Shown: in pieces, positions 22,946-33,671 of the stretch
Layout of the letters: each line of letters opens with the position of its first letter
How positions within the stretch are numbered: the stretch's first letter is position 1
Translations under genes and position numbers: made by a program
The notes under the pieces: generated by a model
Seen by the model: the letters and a program-made list of their open reading frames with translations, nothing else
Databases searched by the model: none
Told to the model about the DNA's origin: nothing
Assembly (NCBI GenBank): GCA_034359265.1
Contig: CP136891.1
Location: 54,142,501 to 54,206,500 of the forward strand
Origin: Canna indica
Taxonomy: Eukaryota; Streptophyta; Magnoliopsida; Zingiberales; Cannaceae
Length of the DNA: 64,000 nucleotides
Reading direction: 5' to 3'

Positions 22946-23219
22946 TAGGGGTGGCAGTTTTCGACTCGGCCTAATAGCCCGACCCGACCCAGCATGAAAA
23001 AATCAAGTTCAGGCTAGCTTTTATCGGGTTTGGGCCGTTATCGAGCCAACACCGCCCGATAGCCCGATAAACGCTTTAAATCGATATTAGCGGGTTTAAA
23101 ATTCGTTAATTATCGGGTCTAAATTTGATTTTAAATATTTTTAGTGGTATCAAGCTAAATGGTCCAGGCCGTGCCGACCCATTATTTTTCGTGTTGGGTC
23201 GGGCTGGTGTATCTGGTTT
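22946..23219. other. Repeat-like spacer
   Basis: This contains GCCCGACCCGACCC and GCCCGATAGCCCGATAA motifs reminiscent of the minisatellite in the Tourist-like elements, but no tandem array. No gene. Confidence 0.4.
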
Positions 23220-23760
23220 AAATCTTTTCGCCTAATTTTGATTTAAATCTTTTCTTAAACTACTTAGGCAAATTGCAATTTATCAACTAAATGCGGAAGT
23301 AATAATAAAACAATTAAATACAAACAAAGATTGCAATGCTAACACAATGAGATTTATAGTGGTTCGGCTCCAATGCCTACTCCACTACCTAAGCACCCCA
23401 CTTAGGATTTCTAAATTAAACTTTACTAGATTAATTATTTCCCTTACAAAAAGGATTTTACACCGGAAAGTCTCCGCTCTCAAACCAAAGGCACTTCCAC
23501 ACACAAAAGTATCCCGTCTTCCTACCGAGAGCACTCTCCCACATCAACCTAAGGGACAACTCAACTAATTCTAGTAAACTAAGTTTACAATGGTGGATTT
23601 AAGCCTTAGCACCAAGGCAACCACCAAGTCAATCAACCTAGCACTCTAGGTTTACACAGGTTCAAATACAATGAAATAAATAACAAAATACAACCTAGCA
23701 CTCGTTTTTTGGTTCGGTCTTCGCTAAGTCCTCTTATATAACATTACTTAACTTTATCTT
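23220..23760 (-). mobile_element. Copia LTR type B remnant (copy B4) with internal deletion
   Basis: It carries the family blocks TTTATAGTGGTTCGGC and CCTACTCCACTACCTAAGCA, then jumps near 23700 to the CTTCGCTAAGTC block that in copy B2 lies about 600 bases further on. The U3 palindromes and TATA box are thus deleted. Both ends are lost. Confidence 0.65.
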
Positions 23761-24572
23761 TAAATACATACAGTTGCTTATTTGTGACATCATGTTATAT
23801 TTGAACAGAAGAAAAAATTCAGTAGAAGAAACATAGTTCACGAGTTTACCAGTATATTTTTAAAGAAATACCTCTGGAAAACGACAAAAATTCATTTGTC
23901 ATGCAAGTTGACAAAATAGATCATCATCTAATGTGAATAACCAAGCCAAAAACATGTAAGTCCTTCATTAGAAACTATTGAAACTGAACCTATCAAAGCA
24001 ATACATGTAATGTGAATAACCAAGCCAAAAACATGTAAGCCAAAATAGATCATGATAATACTGTATGAACCAAAGCAATACATCAAAGCTACTGAACCTA
24101 TCAAAGCAATATAACTGAATACTGCTAATACTATTGAAACTATTAAAGCAGTATAAAAGTTGAAACATCAAAATAACTGCAAATCAAGTAACTAAACAGC
24201 TTCAAAATATGATCCCAAAATTATATTTTGATGTACTTATCTTCTTACCTTGCGACAACGGCTTGATTGCGATCTAGCGTCGGATTGAGCTAGGATGGGA
24301 TTCGGCGGACAGCTTCTTCCTCTGATCTAGTGCCGGCTTGATCTCCTTCTTCTAAGTATAAAAGGGATGGCGGACGCGAGAAGTAGCGGGAAAATGAAAT
24401 GGCGGACACGAGAAGCAACGGGAAAATAAATTTTAAAATAAAATTAACCGGTAGCTTTTACTGACGCCGGTTATTAATCTAAATAATTAAGCATTGTTTT
24501 AGATTAATAACCGGCGGCAAGTAAGGACGCCCGTTATTTTTTTTTCCGCTATTCACTACTTTTCCTGTAGTG
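23761..24572. mobile_element. CACTA transposon terminus, truncated
   Basis: It ends TTTTCCTGTAGTG at 24572, the reverse complement of a CACTA terminus (CACTACAGGAAAA). The subterminal region (24455-24535) forms an imperfect hairpin around TTAATAACCGGCGGC, matching the left end of the CACTA at 25293. Interior DNA has two copies of TGTGAATAACCAAGCCAAAA about 78 bases apart (near 23934 and 24012). The other terminus and any transposase are missing. It abuts P450 coding sequence, so it inserted in that gene. Confidence 0.7.
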
Positions 24573-25292
24573 TTCACTATTTTCTGCCACATAAATCGGG
24601 ATGATGATCGGCATCCCTGATCTAACTTTTATGCCACTCGGTAGCACGTCATCCTTCAAGGCTCCCTTGTGGTCTAGTGGAATTGACGGGAAGAGCCTCA
24701 AAGTCTCCAAAATAGCTGCTTGCAGATATACCACGGATTGAAGGAAATCTGTATTAAATACAGGAATGCCTGGGCCGATTTTTTCTTCTTCCGGCATGAA
24801 AACCTCCAACTCCTGCAGAATCTTTTGCTCCACGCGTGGGTGTTTGGCAATGAGGTAGACGAACTATGACAGCTATGGTGAGGCTACCACTCCCTGCAGT
24901 CACGAAGCTCAAAGCAGTATCTCGAAGGAATATGTCTGATTTGTACGCGCAGGAATTAATGTCATCGTCAACCATGGGCCATTTCATGAAAAGTGTTAGC
25001 AAATCCAGAGTGGTGTTAACGTCGTGTCGTTCAACAGCTATTTTCTCGGAGATATGCTGAAATATGATCCGTTCGACCACTTTCCTTGTCGTGGCTAATT
25101 TCCTCTCTTCTCCTACATTAAACCATCTGAGTAGCTTCTAGATGTATGAGGGCACCACATGCCTAAAAAGCATTGCTTCCTCTACTTGATGAATGGCCAT
25201 GAACAAATCGTCAGCCTGGAAGGTGGTTGGCAAGCTGTCGGGGTCTGCACCAAACATAACCTTCCTTGATATATCCATAAATAGCCGAGCTA
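24573..25292 (-). pseudogene. Cytochrome P450 pseudogene, middle part (I-helix to ExxR region)
   Basis: On the minus strand the frame continues from the piece at 33672-33945: ARLFMDISRKVMFG, then HVVPSYI, a TAG where the family has tryptophan, FNVGEERKL, the I-helix region (FVTAGSGSLTIA, in which the usual AGxDTT motif is degraded), a frameshift near 24860, then KHPRVEQKILQEL, the K-helix ExxR motif ETLR (24707-24696) and DHKGALKDDVLPSG. This order and wording fit plant CYP86/CYP96 fatty-acid or alkane hydroxylases, endoplasmic-reticulum enzymes of cuticle lipid synthesis. The haem-binding cysteine region is absent: a CACTA terminus replaces it at 24572. It is not functional. Confidence 0.85.
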
Positions 25293-25454
25293 CACTATAA
25301 CAAAAGTAGGGTTTAAAGACGGTTATATACCAGCGGCCTTCACTAGCACCGATTATTAATCATATATAATTAGATTAATAACCGGCGCCGGTGAAGGACG
25401 CCGATCATTAATATTATTTTTCTCTTTTTTTTTTCCCGATCCCCCGCTCTCCTC

Positions 25455-25757
25455 TTCCTATTCCCGCTCATCTCTCGATTCCTCTTCCCGTTCCCGCTCG
25501 TCTGCTCATCACCATTATGCTCACCATTCTCCTCTCAAAATCCTTCCCCTCCGAAACCCTAAACCGTACGTTGTTCCCTTTCCTTCTCCCGTACTTGACT
25601 CACCTACAGATCCGATCCGCTTTCTTCTCCATTTTCCCTGGTCTGCTTTCTTCTCCATTTTCTTCTCACCAGTAGATCTGAAGCTCTCCGTGCATGTGTG
25701 ATATGCTTCCTTCTCCGATTTGAAGAGTTGTTTCTTCCCCGATCAGCATTGAAAGGT
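25455..25757 (+). other. Captured leader-like segment in the CACTA
   Basis: This is a pyrimidine-rich stretch with AAACCCTAAACC (a telo-box, common in plant housekeeping promoters and leaders) near 25554. It ends with a possible splice donor (AAAG then GTAAGC, about 25753-25759). It looks like a captured 5' untranslated exon. The source gene is not identifiable. Confidence 0.4.
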
Positions 25758-25814
25758 AAGCCTCGTAGATAGATTTCTTCTCAGTACAGTTGAATCTTCG
25801 AAAATGTGGAATTT

Positions 25815-26680
25815 ATCAATCCACCTGGAACGAGCGCTTCAGGGTCCCCCTTGCCCATCGCGTCGACGCCCTCGTCCTCCAGGTCAAGGACAACGACGCC
25901 TTCGGCACCTAGCTCATCGGCACCGTTTCCATTCCCGCGTCCCACATCGTTGCTGGTGATATGATCGATGAATGGTTCCCGGTGATTGCGGCCAGAAGGA
26001 GGCTTCCGACGCACGATACCGCCCTCCGCGTGTCCCTCCAGTACACGCCAATCGCAGAGACTGTGGAGTACCAGCATGGCGTCGCTGGGGACCCCGAGAA
26101 AGGTGGAGTGAGGGATGCTTATTTCCCTGTCCGTGAGATGTGGTCCATGAAGCTATACCAAGACGCCCATTGCTAGGACGACGAGCTCCCAGAGATCAAG
26201 CTTGAGGAAGGAGCCGTCTTTGAGCATGACAAGTGCTTGGAGGACATCTGCCATGCGATTCTCAAGGGGAATCACTTGATCTATATCGTTGGCTAGTCGA
26301 TATATCACAGGATGAAACTGGTAAGGGAGCCGATGCGAGAAGTGCCACATGCAAGTCCGCTCATGCTCGGGGAGTTGCTTAAGTACAAATCAGAGGATGA
26401 AACTGGTCGATATATTCTGCATCAAGATTGTAAGTAAACTTCAGTGCTTTTATAGACTACTTCCTTGGAAGCATTTGGTATTTGCTGTCAAATCATTCAG
26501 AATGTTAATTTATACAATTGATCGCAGACTTTGCCGACTCATAAGTTCCTAATTAACTTAATTTCTCAATTTTTTTTTGTTTTTTTGGGTAGGATGGAGT
26601 TATGCAAACTCATGATGAACAAACTCGAAAGTTCTTCAGATATTCTTCTGTCATGTGTGCGCTGTCACCTCGTTATGCAA
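25815..26680 (+). pseudogene. Captured phospholipase D (delta-like) fragment: exon 1 part and exon 2
   Basis: The frame reads the end of a C2 domain (WNERFRVPLAHRVD, VLQVKDNDAFGT, a TAG, then IDEWFPVI), then VRDAYFPVREM, LYQDAHC, a stop, LPEIKLEEGAVFEHDKC, LEDICHAI, LIYIVG and GELLKYKS. After an intron (donor GTAAGT at 26430, acceptor AG at 26592), exon 2 at 26593-26680 is intact: DGVMQTHDEQTRKFF and ALSPRYA, followed by GT. This matches plant phospholipase D, closest in wording to the delta class, which hydrolyses membrane phospholipids to phosphatidic acid. Both catalytic HKD motifs are absent. Retained intron and splice sites show capture as genomic DNA. It is a dead fragment. Confidence 0.85.
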
Positions 26681-26728
26681 GTACTACATGCTAGCTATTC
26701 TATGGAAAAATTTGACTTGTCACTTCGA

Positions 26729-26842
26729 TGGAACTATTGTATATATCATTTTTTACGTACTTTTATGCAAAAATGAATAATAATATATTGATAGTATGGG
26801 AGCTGGCTGCCAAAGGCAGCAAGTGATTTCCACAAACTTCTA
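26729..26842 (+). repeat. 5' LTR of the short-LTR copia element
   Basis: It is paired with 30187-30302. The 5' end is diverged (TGGAACTATTG against TGTTAAGGACC). It ends in ACTTCTAA before the primer-binding site. Confidence 0.7.
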
Positions 26843-27199
26843 ATGGTATCAAAGCCAAGAAATCCCTTAAAAAAATTCTCTTTTTTTTTGCCCTATTACT
26901 GTTCATCGCGCACTGTTCCCCGACACTGTTCATCATCTGCTCATGTTCTCTCCATCTAATTTTGAGATCCAAAGTTGGGAAGGTTCCTCCCTAGATTCAT
27001 GCTCAGATCCAAAGTTGCGGCTTCGAGGAAATATACGACAAGACTACGAATCAAAGGGTTTTTGCTTATCACTATGAAAAAAAATAAATGGATTTAGAGG
27101 GGGACACAGTGGATGCATTCAGAGCTCTCAACCTCAGACACAACCTATTGTCTCCACCTTTGTTCATGGAGGTACTCCTACGTGTCTGACTCATAACTC

Positions 27200-30179
27200 T
27201 AGTGCCCACCCTTGGATTCTAGACTCGGGTCTACCTCATCAGTAAAGGGTATTGGTCTAGCCTCGCCTACACCATCCTTACCACTTAATAATGTTTTTTA
27301 CATTCCTCAATTTCCCTTGAGTTTACTTTTTATTAGTAAACTCACTCGAGATTTACATTGCTCAGTGACATTTACCTCTGACTCTGTTATTATTTAGGAT
27401 TCTCGGACTGGTAAGGTGATTGGCACAAGGCATGAGTCTCAGAGGTTGTAGCAACTGGTGATGCCATCCTCTGCCTTGGTGGTTGATTCATCTCCTCTTA
27501 AGATGCATAGCCGGTTGGGGCATCCTCACCTGCAGAATCTAAAGAAGATGTGTCCTAGTCTTTCTTCACTTTCGAGTCTTGAGTGTGAATCGTGTCAACT
27601 TGGTAAACATTCCCGGTCTTCTTTTCCAAGTAGCGTTAATAAATGTGCTTCATCACCTTTTTCTCTTGTCCATTCTGATGTTTAGGGTCCTAGTCGTGTC
27701 TCTTCTAAACTAGGGTTCAGATACTTTGTCACTTTCATAGATGACTACTCTCGTATGACCTGGTTATTCTTGATGAATGATCAATCTAAGTTCTTTCACA
27801 TTTTCTCCACATTCTATGCTGAAATAAAAACTCAATTTGATGACTCCATTCGCATGTTACGAAGTGATAATGCAAAGGAATATTTCTCTACTGCCTTTCA
27901 GTCTTTCTTTCCACTCATGGTCTTCTCCATCAATCTTCATGTCCTCATACACCACAGTAGAATGGTATTGCAGAACGAAAAAATTGTCATCTTATACCCT
28001 CCTATTGCATATGAATGTACTTTTAAGATACTGGGATGATGTCATTCTCATTGCTTGTTACCTTATTAACAGGATGCCCTCCTCTGTTCATCACAAAATT
28101 CCTTTCACTGTTATCTTTCCACATGACCATATATATAATCTTCCACCACGTGTGTTTGGGTGTACCTGTTTTGTCCATGAACTTTCTTCCGGGAAGGATA
28201 AGTTATCTCCAAAGTCTATTAAATGTATCTTCCTTGGTTACTCTCTCTTTAAAAAGGATATCGTTGCTACTCACCCGAATTGGGTCGTGCTTTTGTCTCA
28301 GTAGATGTTACCTTCTTTGAGACCACACCATTCTTTTCGAGTCAGTCCACTACACCCGAGTCTGTTGCTGAGGTCCTTCCTATTTCGGTTCCATTATCCA
28401 CTTTTGAGGACACATCTTATCGGATGACTAATGATTCGCTACCACCCCGACGAGAACCCACCAAGTTCTTTACTCGACGTGTTCTTGCTGAGACATCGCC
28501 AGCTTCCCCACCTAACTCCGCTGCCCCCATAGCTGCCTTGCCAGTCTCAGATCCTTCTCCACCATCTAACCTTGATCTTCCCATTGCCTTGAGGAAAGGT
28601 GTTCGTAAGTGTTCTACTTCTCATCCTATCTCTCATTGTGTCTCTTACGATACTTTATCCCCCAATACTATGCTTTTATCACTTGTCTTTCCACGGTTTC
28701 TATCCCTCAGACTGTTTCAGGTGCCTTATCTGATCCGGGGTGGCGCCAAGCTATGGTTGATGAGATGACTGCATTACATTCTAGTGACACGTGGGAGCTT
28801 GTTCCTCTTCCCTTGGGAAAATCCATTTTAGGATGCAAGTGGGTGTTTAATATTAAAATAGCTCCTGATGGATCTATTGATAGGCTTAAGGCTCGTTTGG
28901 TAGTCAAGGGATATACACAGCGATATGGAGTGGATTATTTGGATACATTCTCTCAAGTAGTTAAGATTACCTCTGTTCGCCTCTTTCTCACGCTAGCAAC
29001 AATTTCTGGTTGGCAACTTCATCAACTTGACATCAAAAATGCCTTTTTACATGGTGATCTTGATGAGGTGTATATGGAGCAACCTCTTGGATTTGTTGCT
29101 CAGGGGGAGTCAACATTAGTCTGCAAACTAAAGAAGTATCTTTATGGTCTGAAGCAGTCTTCACGTGCCTGGTTTAGCAAGTTTAGCTCCGCTATCACTC
29201 AGTTTGGTATGATGAGATGCACCTCCGATCATTCAATCTTCTTTTGCACCTCTCCTTCTAGAAAGCGAGTGCTCCTCATTGTTTATGTAGATGACATTAT
29301 TATAACTGGAGATGATACAGATGGGATACAAAAATTAAAATCTTATTTACATCAGCAATTTCAGACCAAGGACTTAGGTGATTTGAAATACTTCCTTGGT
29401 ATTCAAGTAGCTCGATCAGGGGGAGCAATCTATATTTCTCAAAGGAAGTATGTACTTGATATGCTACAGGAGGCAGGTATGTTGGGAGCTCGACCAGTTG
29501 ACACTCCTATGGAGCCAAATATAAAGCTATTACCGAAGCAGGGTAAATCCTTGGCTGATCCGGGTCCATATCGTAGAATGATAGGCAAGTTAAACTATCT
29601 TACAGTCACGAGACCTGATATCTCTTTCATTGTTAGTGTACTCAGTCAATTCCTTGAGTCACCCTGTGATGGACAATAGGAAGCTGCATTGAGGGTCCTT
29701 CGTTATCTCAAGAAAGCTCCAGGAAAGGGACTCTTATACTGTGATAGGGGTCACCTGCAGGTGACAGACTATTCTGATGCAGATTGGGCAGGTTCACCTA
29801 TTGATCACCGATCTACTTCAGGATATTGTGTGATGCTTGGCGGTAACTTGATATCATGGAAAAGCAAGAAACAAAGTGTGGTAGCTAGATCTAGTTAATG
29901 GGAGAACTCGTAATCATCCATAAAGAACCAATGAAACTGTTTTGTGATAATCAGGTTGCTTTGCATATTGTCTCTAATCCGGTTTTTCATGAAAGAACAA
30001 AGCACATAGAAATTCATTGTCACTTTATCAGAGAGAAAGTGCAGTCTAAAGAAATAGTCATATCATTTGTAAGTTCAAATGAACAGTTGGCTGATATACT
30101 AACTAAATCTTTAAGAGGTCCTAGAATATTTTATATTTGTAACAAGTTGGGCTTACATGACATATTTGCTCCAACTTGA
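27200..30179 (+). pseudogene. Copia pol pseudogene (protease, integrase, reverse transcriptase, RNase H)
   Basis: In order: the protease-side region with KGIGLASPTPSLPL; the pre-integrase HHCC motif (MHSRLGHPHLQNL with CESCQLGKHSR, about 27500-27620); integrase core pieces (FVTFIDDYSRMTWLF and MLRSDNAKEY); a reverse transcriptase open from 28609 to 29679 with WQLHQLDIKNAFLHGDL, YGLKQSSRAWF and the catalytic YVDD at 29284-29295; and RNase H (DYSDADWAGSP, then [15 protein letters not shown]). Stops and frameshifts break integrase. RNase H has a deletion at about 29897 that removes the AEAEYRA-type segment. The reverse transcriptase alone is well preserved. Confidence 0.88.
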
Positions 30180-30186
30180 GGGGGAG

Positions 30187-30302
30187 TGTTAAGGACCTAA
30201 TTGTATATCATTTCTCTATGTACTTTTATGAAAAAATGAATAATAATATATTGGTAGTATGGGGGCTGCCAAAGGCAGCAAGTGATTTCCCCAAACTTCT
30301 CA
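30187..30302 (+). repeat. 3' LTR of the short-LTR copia element
   Basis: It begins TGTTAAGGACC directly after the polypurine tract GAGGGGGAG and ends ACTTCTCA. It is paired with 26729-26842. Confidence 0.8.
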
Positions 30303-31893
30303 GTATGCAAACTTGTAACTAACTAAAGCCTCTGATATATACTCTAAAGTTTTAGCGCTTAACTTTGACACTGAAATAGAACAAGTGGTAAATCAAAATG
30401 AGGAACCAGCAAAACAAAAATCACAATTTTTAGTATCAAACAACAGAGTTTGTTCGAAAAATAGGCCGGAGTCAATCAACCAAATTAATTCAATTGCAGT
30501 GCTTCATTTGGGTGAATGGAACTTGGCACATGCATCCAGAGCAGATATGATGCTTGTTGAGGTGAAATGAGAAAGATTCTGTCATTCCAGCCTGGTGAAA
30601 GGAGTGTATATATATGTTCTATTGCCATCTCTCTCTTTCAAGTTTATTTCTGCAGTGAGAGTTGTAAAATTCCAACAAATTTAGCTGAATCAGTAGATGA
30701 TAAAATTGGACCTCAATGATAGAAGCCAATACTGTTACTCAATGTTTTGACACTCTAGGTCTGACCTAGAGTTTGAGGAAATATTGCTCCTTGTTTACAA
30801 ATTATAATTGACCCAGATATCACATTACCCTTGTGGATCCATGGAGAAGGTAGTCAATTGAAGATATTTGATTTTTACAATTAAAGAATGTTTAGTTACA
30901 CGTCACTTCGTGCTTCATATATACTTTGAATCAACAATCCATTTGTATAAGCACTAAGCACTAGAACATACATGCATCTGGATTGTACGAAATAATGGCA
31001 TCTTCAAAAAATTCTCAAAGACAAGCAAAAAGCAAAAATTCTCAAAGACAAGCAGTCACAGCAATGTGAGGTTATATTACAATTAACTTGTTTCTTAAAT
31101 GCTTTCTTGCTATTTTATCTTTTATAAACAAAGAATGCGCAATGGTGTTCCTCAGTCATCATGTCAAGACTTACCTACTTTTAGCTCTGAAACTGGGTAA
31201 TCATCTCATCTATTTGCCCCTTGTTTCTTAAAATTGTTCTTGATATATATGGAGTACTTATGTTCTGCAGTCTTGTATAAAACTTTATCTTGAATGATGA
31301 ATAGCGACTCTTATAAATGCTTAAGAAACTAAAAATGATCTGTAGATTGAACAGAAGCACTGCAAGATTTGTGAATACGACAGTTGAATATGTAATATTC
31401 ATTGAAGAAGCTGATATAATCTGGTTAGGAATGCTCTTTGCTATGGAGTTTGTTGAAGTATGTAAATGCATGCATTAGCTATACAATTTGGTTTCCAGAT
31501 TAGCAAATAAGCACTTGGAGTAGCAGCATTTCATTTCATTGTTTTTTAAATTCTGTGTAATATTTCCTGTTTCATGTTCCCTACTTCTCAGTTTAGTGTT
31601 TCCTGTTCCTTTTTTCAGATACCAAAGTAAGTCATGGTCAAGTCAACTTGTATAGATGATGACTTGAGTCATGAAAGGGTTTTTTGGTCTTTTCCAAGTG
31701 TGTAATAAACTGAGCTGATAAATAGCTCAATCGAGAATGTTTTTTTGGGTAGATGAGTTTTAATTCCAGTTCATTCAAATGTTCAATAACTCTTTCCCTC
31801 TTTTCTTCTCTGCTGTTCAATAACTCTTTCCCTCTTTTCTTCTCTGCTGTGGTGATGAAGTTGAAAATCTCCAACAGAGTTGTTTGTAATCAG
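30303..31893. other. CACTA interior without recognisable coding sequence
   Basis: AT-rich, intron-like DNA. A short open frame at 30385-30570 has no recognisable similarity. A 33-base duplication with CAATAACTCTTTCCCTCTTT lies at about 31783-31850. It may be intron of the captured genes on either side. Confidence 0.35.
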
Positions 31894-32233
31894 GCTTGTC
31901 ACTTTATTTGGCATCTACTACAGCATTATTGCGGCATCTTTCTTCGGCCAACAAAGCTGGAAGCATCATTATTACGTTATTGCTAAAGGAATGCTGGCAA
32001 AAGTGAGTCTTTTTCCTCAACACTAATTCTTCCATTAGTTTCTTATATACCAAACTTATCTGCTTCGCTTTTGCCTTCATTTATTTTTGTTGGATACGAT
32101 GGATTTGCTCAAACTTCTTTTTGAGCAGGAGTATGTTGTGGAGGATATGCATGGCGAAGTCAAAGATTGGTGTCCACCACCTCTTCTACCTGAACATGTG
32201 CACGAGCTAAGGGAACTTGGACTTTATCTATAG
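31894..32233 (+). pseudogene. Captured last two exons of an unrecognised gene
   Basis: Two phase-compatible exons are visible. Exon 31894-32002 (acceptor CAG before it, donor GTGAGT after) encodes LVTLFGIYYSIIAASFFG then QQSWKHHYYVIAKGMLAK. Exon 32129-32233 (acceptor GAGCAG) encodes EYVVEDMHGEVKDWC, PPPLLPEHVHELREL and GLYL, then TAG. Together they give an uninterrupted 71-residue C-terminus with a hydrophobic start that could be a membrane segment. I do not recognise the family. Intact splice sites and reading frame suggest either recent capture or constraint. Confidence 0.55.
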
Positions 32234-32298
32234 CTCTAGACTTCAACTAAGCTGCTTTAAATATGAACCATGCATTCAACAGACAGAATACACTGCAG

Positions 32299-32370
32299 TG
32301 ATATGTCATTCAATTCGCTTTCCGGTGATCTTCCACAAAGCTTTAGCAACTTAACAAGTTTGACAAACCT
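32299..32370 (+). pseudogene. Captured 72-bp leucine-rich-repeat exon (STRUBBELIG-family-like)
   Basis: The segment is exactly 72 bases between a splice acceptor (CACTGCAG, ending 32298) and donor (GTAAGA at 32371). It encodes DMSFNSLSGDLPQSFSNLT then SLTNL, a plant-type LRR. LRR genes often have 72-base exons, one per repeat. The wording GDLPQSFSNLTSLTNL is typical of STRUBBELIG-receptor family (SRF) kinases. It is one isolated exon. Confidence 0.75.
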
Positions 32371-32439
32371 GTAAGAGGAATATTGAAAATTCATGCATTT
32401 ATGATGTTATAGTCTACTGATTACCATTGTTTGTTACAG

Positions 32440-32698
32440 TGATATACACTTATGCTAGCAGCAGTTGAATCATCTCAGCTTGCTCGTGGAATCGTCTTGC
32501 TGAATTCTGCTGGTCAATTTGGAAATCCAAGTGAGCAGCCCAAGAACAATGAAGGTCAAAGTGAAACTGCTTTACAAAAGCTTGTTGTCTACCCATTGAA
32601 GGAAGTTATCTAAAGAATCATCTTGGGGTTTCTCTTTTGGCAAGCAAAGCAACCAGTGGAGTTTTAATGCAATGTTTTTTTAATGAGCCCACTAACAT
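32440..32698 (+). pseudogene. Captured alpha/beta hydrolase exon
   Basis: After an acceptor (TTACAG) the frame reads MLAAVESSQLARGIVLLNSA, GQFGNPSEQ, a spacer, QKLVVYPLKEVI, a TAA where the family has glutamine, RIILGFLFWQAKQP, then a frameshift and NEPTNM before a donor (GTAAGT at 32699). GIVLLNSAGQFG and LGFLFWQAKQP are characteristic of chloroplast-type alpha/beta-fold hydrolases related to pheophytinase. Only one exon is present and it is broken. Confidence 0.75.
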
Positions 32699-32699
32699 G

Positions 32700-33295
32700 T
32701 AAGTCAAGTTTTCTATCACCTATTATAATGAGCCCACTAACAGGAGTTTTCTCATTTGAATAAAAATGAAGGTTGATGCAAATGAAGCAGAGCAAGCCAT
32801 TTTGAATAGAGTTAATTTTTAAACATATATTTTTTTGAACAGAAAGATGATGAATTCTGACTCTTTGGTACCTTTTTGTAATTATTAAGATTGAGATTAG
32901 ATGTTATTTCATACTTTTGCATTCTTCGTTGTTGTCTCAATTGATACTAAAATTTGTATGTGATTTTTTGTTGATGAAATAGAATAAAAAAATTGGAGAA
33001 ATTTGAATTTTAGTATTTTTTGATTTGGTATGTCTAAGTGTTTGATATTTACCCTTCATGTTAATTAATTATAATTAATATGAACTAATATATATTTCAT
33101 ATTAATTTATTTCAATATATTAAATATATTAATAAAAATATATATTCATAAAATAATTAGTTATAATATATAAAATATTTATATACAATTCACTATTATA
33201 TATTTTTATATATGAAAATATTAATAAATATTTATGTATACTATAATATAATATTATATAACATTGTGATATATATTATATTATATATATAATAA
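32700..33295. other. AT-rich CACTA interior
   Basis: No coding sequence. From about 33060 the sequence is nearly pure A and T with ATATATTA repeats. This may be an unstable, easily unwound region of the transposon. Confidence 0.5.
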
Positions 33296-33535
33296 TAGGA
33301 TAATTGATACCAAGATAATTAATACTGGGTAATTAATACACAGGTACCTAAGTAATTAATACCCGATACCTGGGTAATTAATACTCGAGTGTTTAATAGA
33401 GCCGGGTATTTATTGCAAAGTCGAGTAATTAATATTCGGTGCCTTCTATTGGTAATTAATATCCGGCGCCTTCTATTGGTGGCGCCGGGTATTAATTACC
33501 CGGCGCCTTAATACCCGGCGCCATTAACAAGGCCG
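33296..33535. repeat. CACTA subterminal repeat array
   Basis: At least nine copies of TAATTAATA with GGCGCC or CCGGGTA variants occur in both orientations, ending about 135 bases before the terminus. Arrays like this are the binding sites of the TNPA-type DNA-binding protein in characterised CACTA elements. Confidence 0.65.
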
Positions 33536-33671
33536 GAAATTAACTTCATTCTCCCTTTATTTTCTGCATGGTATCCGATGCTTTTAGAAAGGTCGGAATT
33601 AAATTTCCGACTTAAAAAGATGCCATTTTTTCCTAAAATAAGGGCCGGTTTTACTATATTTTGTTGTAGTG

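Larger units (their letters stand above)
26729..30302 (+). mobile_element. Short-LTR Ty1/copia element nested in the CACTA
   Basis: Its LTRs are only about 115 bases: 26729-26842 (5') and 30187-30302 (3', TGTTAAGGACC to ACTTCTCA), sharing AATAATAATATATTG and CTGCCAAAGGCAGCAAGTGA. The primer-binding site TGGTATCAAAGC follows at 26844, and GAGGGGGAG (30178-30186) is the polypurine tract. The interior encodes protease-to-RNase H remnants, but gag is nearly absent. It sits just downstream of the phospholipase D exon 2 donor, so it inserted in the captured intron. I could not define a clear target duplication. Confidence 0.85.
25293..33671 (+). mobile_element. Non-autonomous CACTA transposon carrying several captured gene fragments
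   Basis: The termini are CACTATAACAAAA (25293-25305) and TTTTGTTGTAGTG (33659-33671), an inverted repeat with one mismatch in 13. The host trinucleotide CTA flanks both ends (25290-25292 and 33672-33674), and removing the element restores P450 reading across the site. Subterminal DNA is rich in GGCGCC and ATTAATA motifs, with a hairpin at 25333-25410 and an array at 33296-33530. Inside lie fragments of four or five host genes, all on the plus strand, and a nested copia element (26729-30302). No TNP2-type transposase is visible, so it depends on an autonomous partner. Confidence 0.9.

Noticed and set aside
23968..24171. Serine/phenylalanine-rich minus-strand frame
   Set aside because: It is a translation of local direct repeats in the truncated CACTA interior.
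30385..30570. 61-codon open frame in the CACTA interior
   Set aside because: No similarity, no splice context and composition like the surrounding AT-rich intron DNA.
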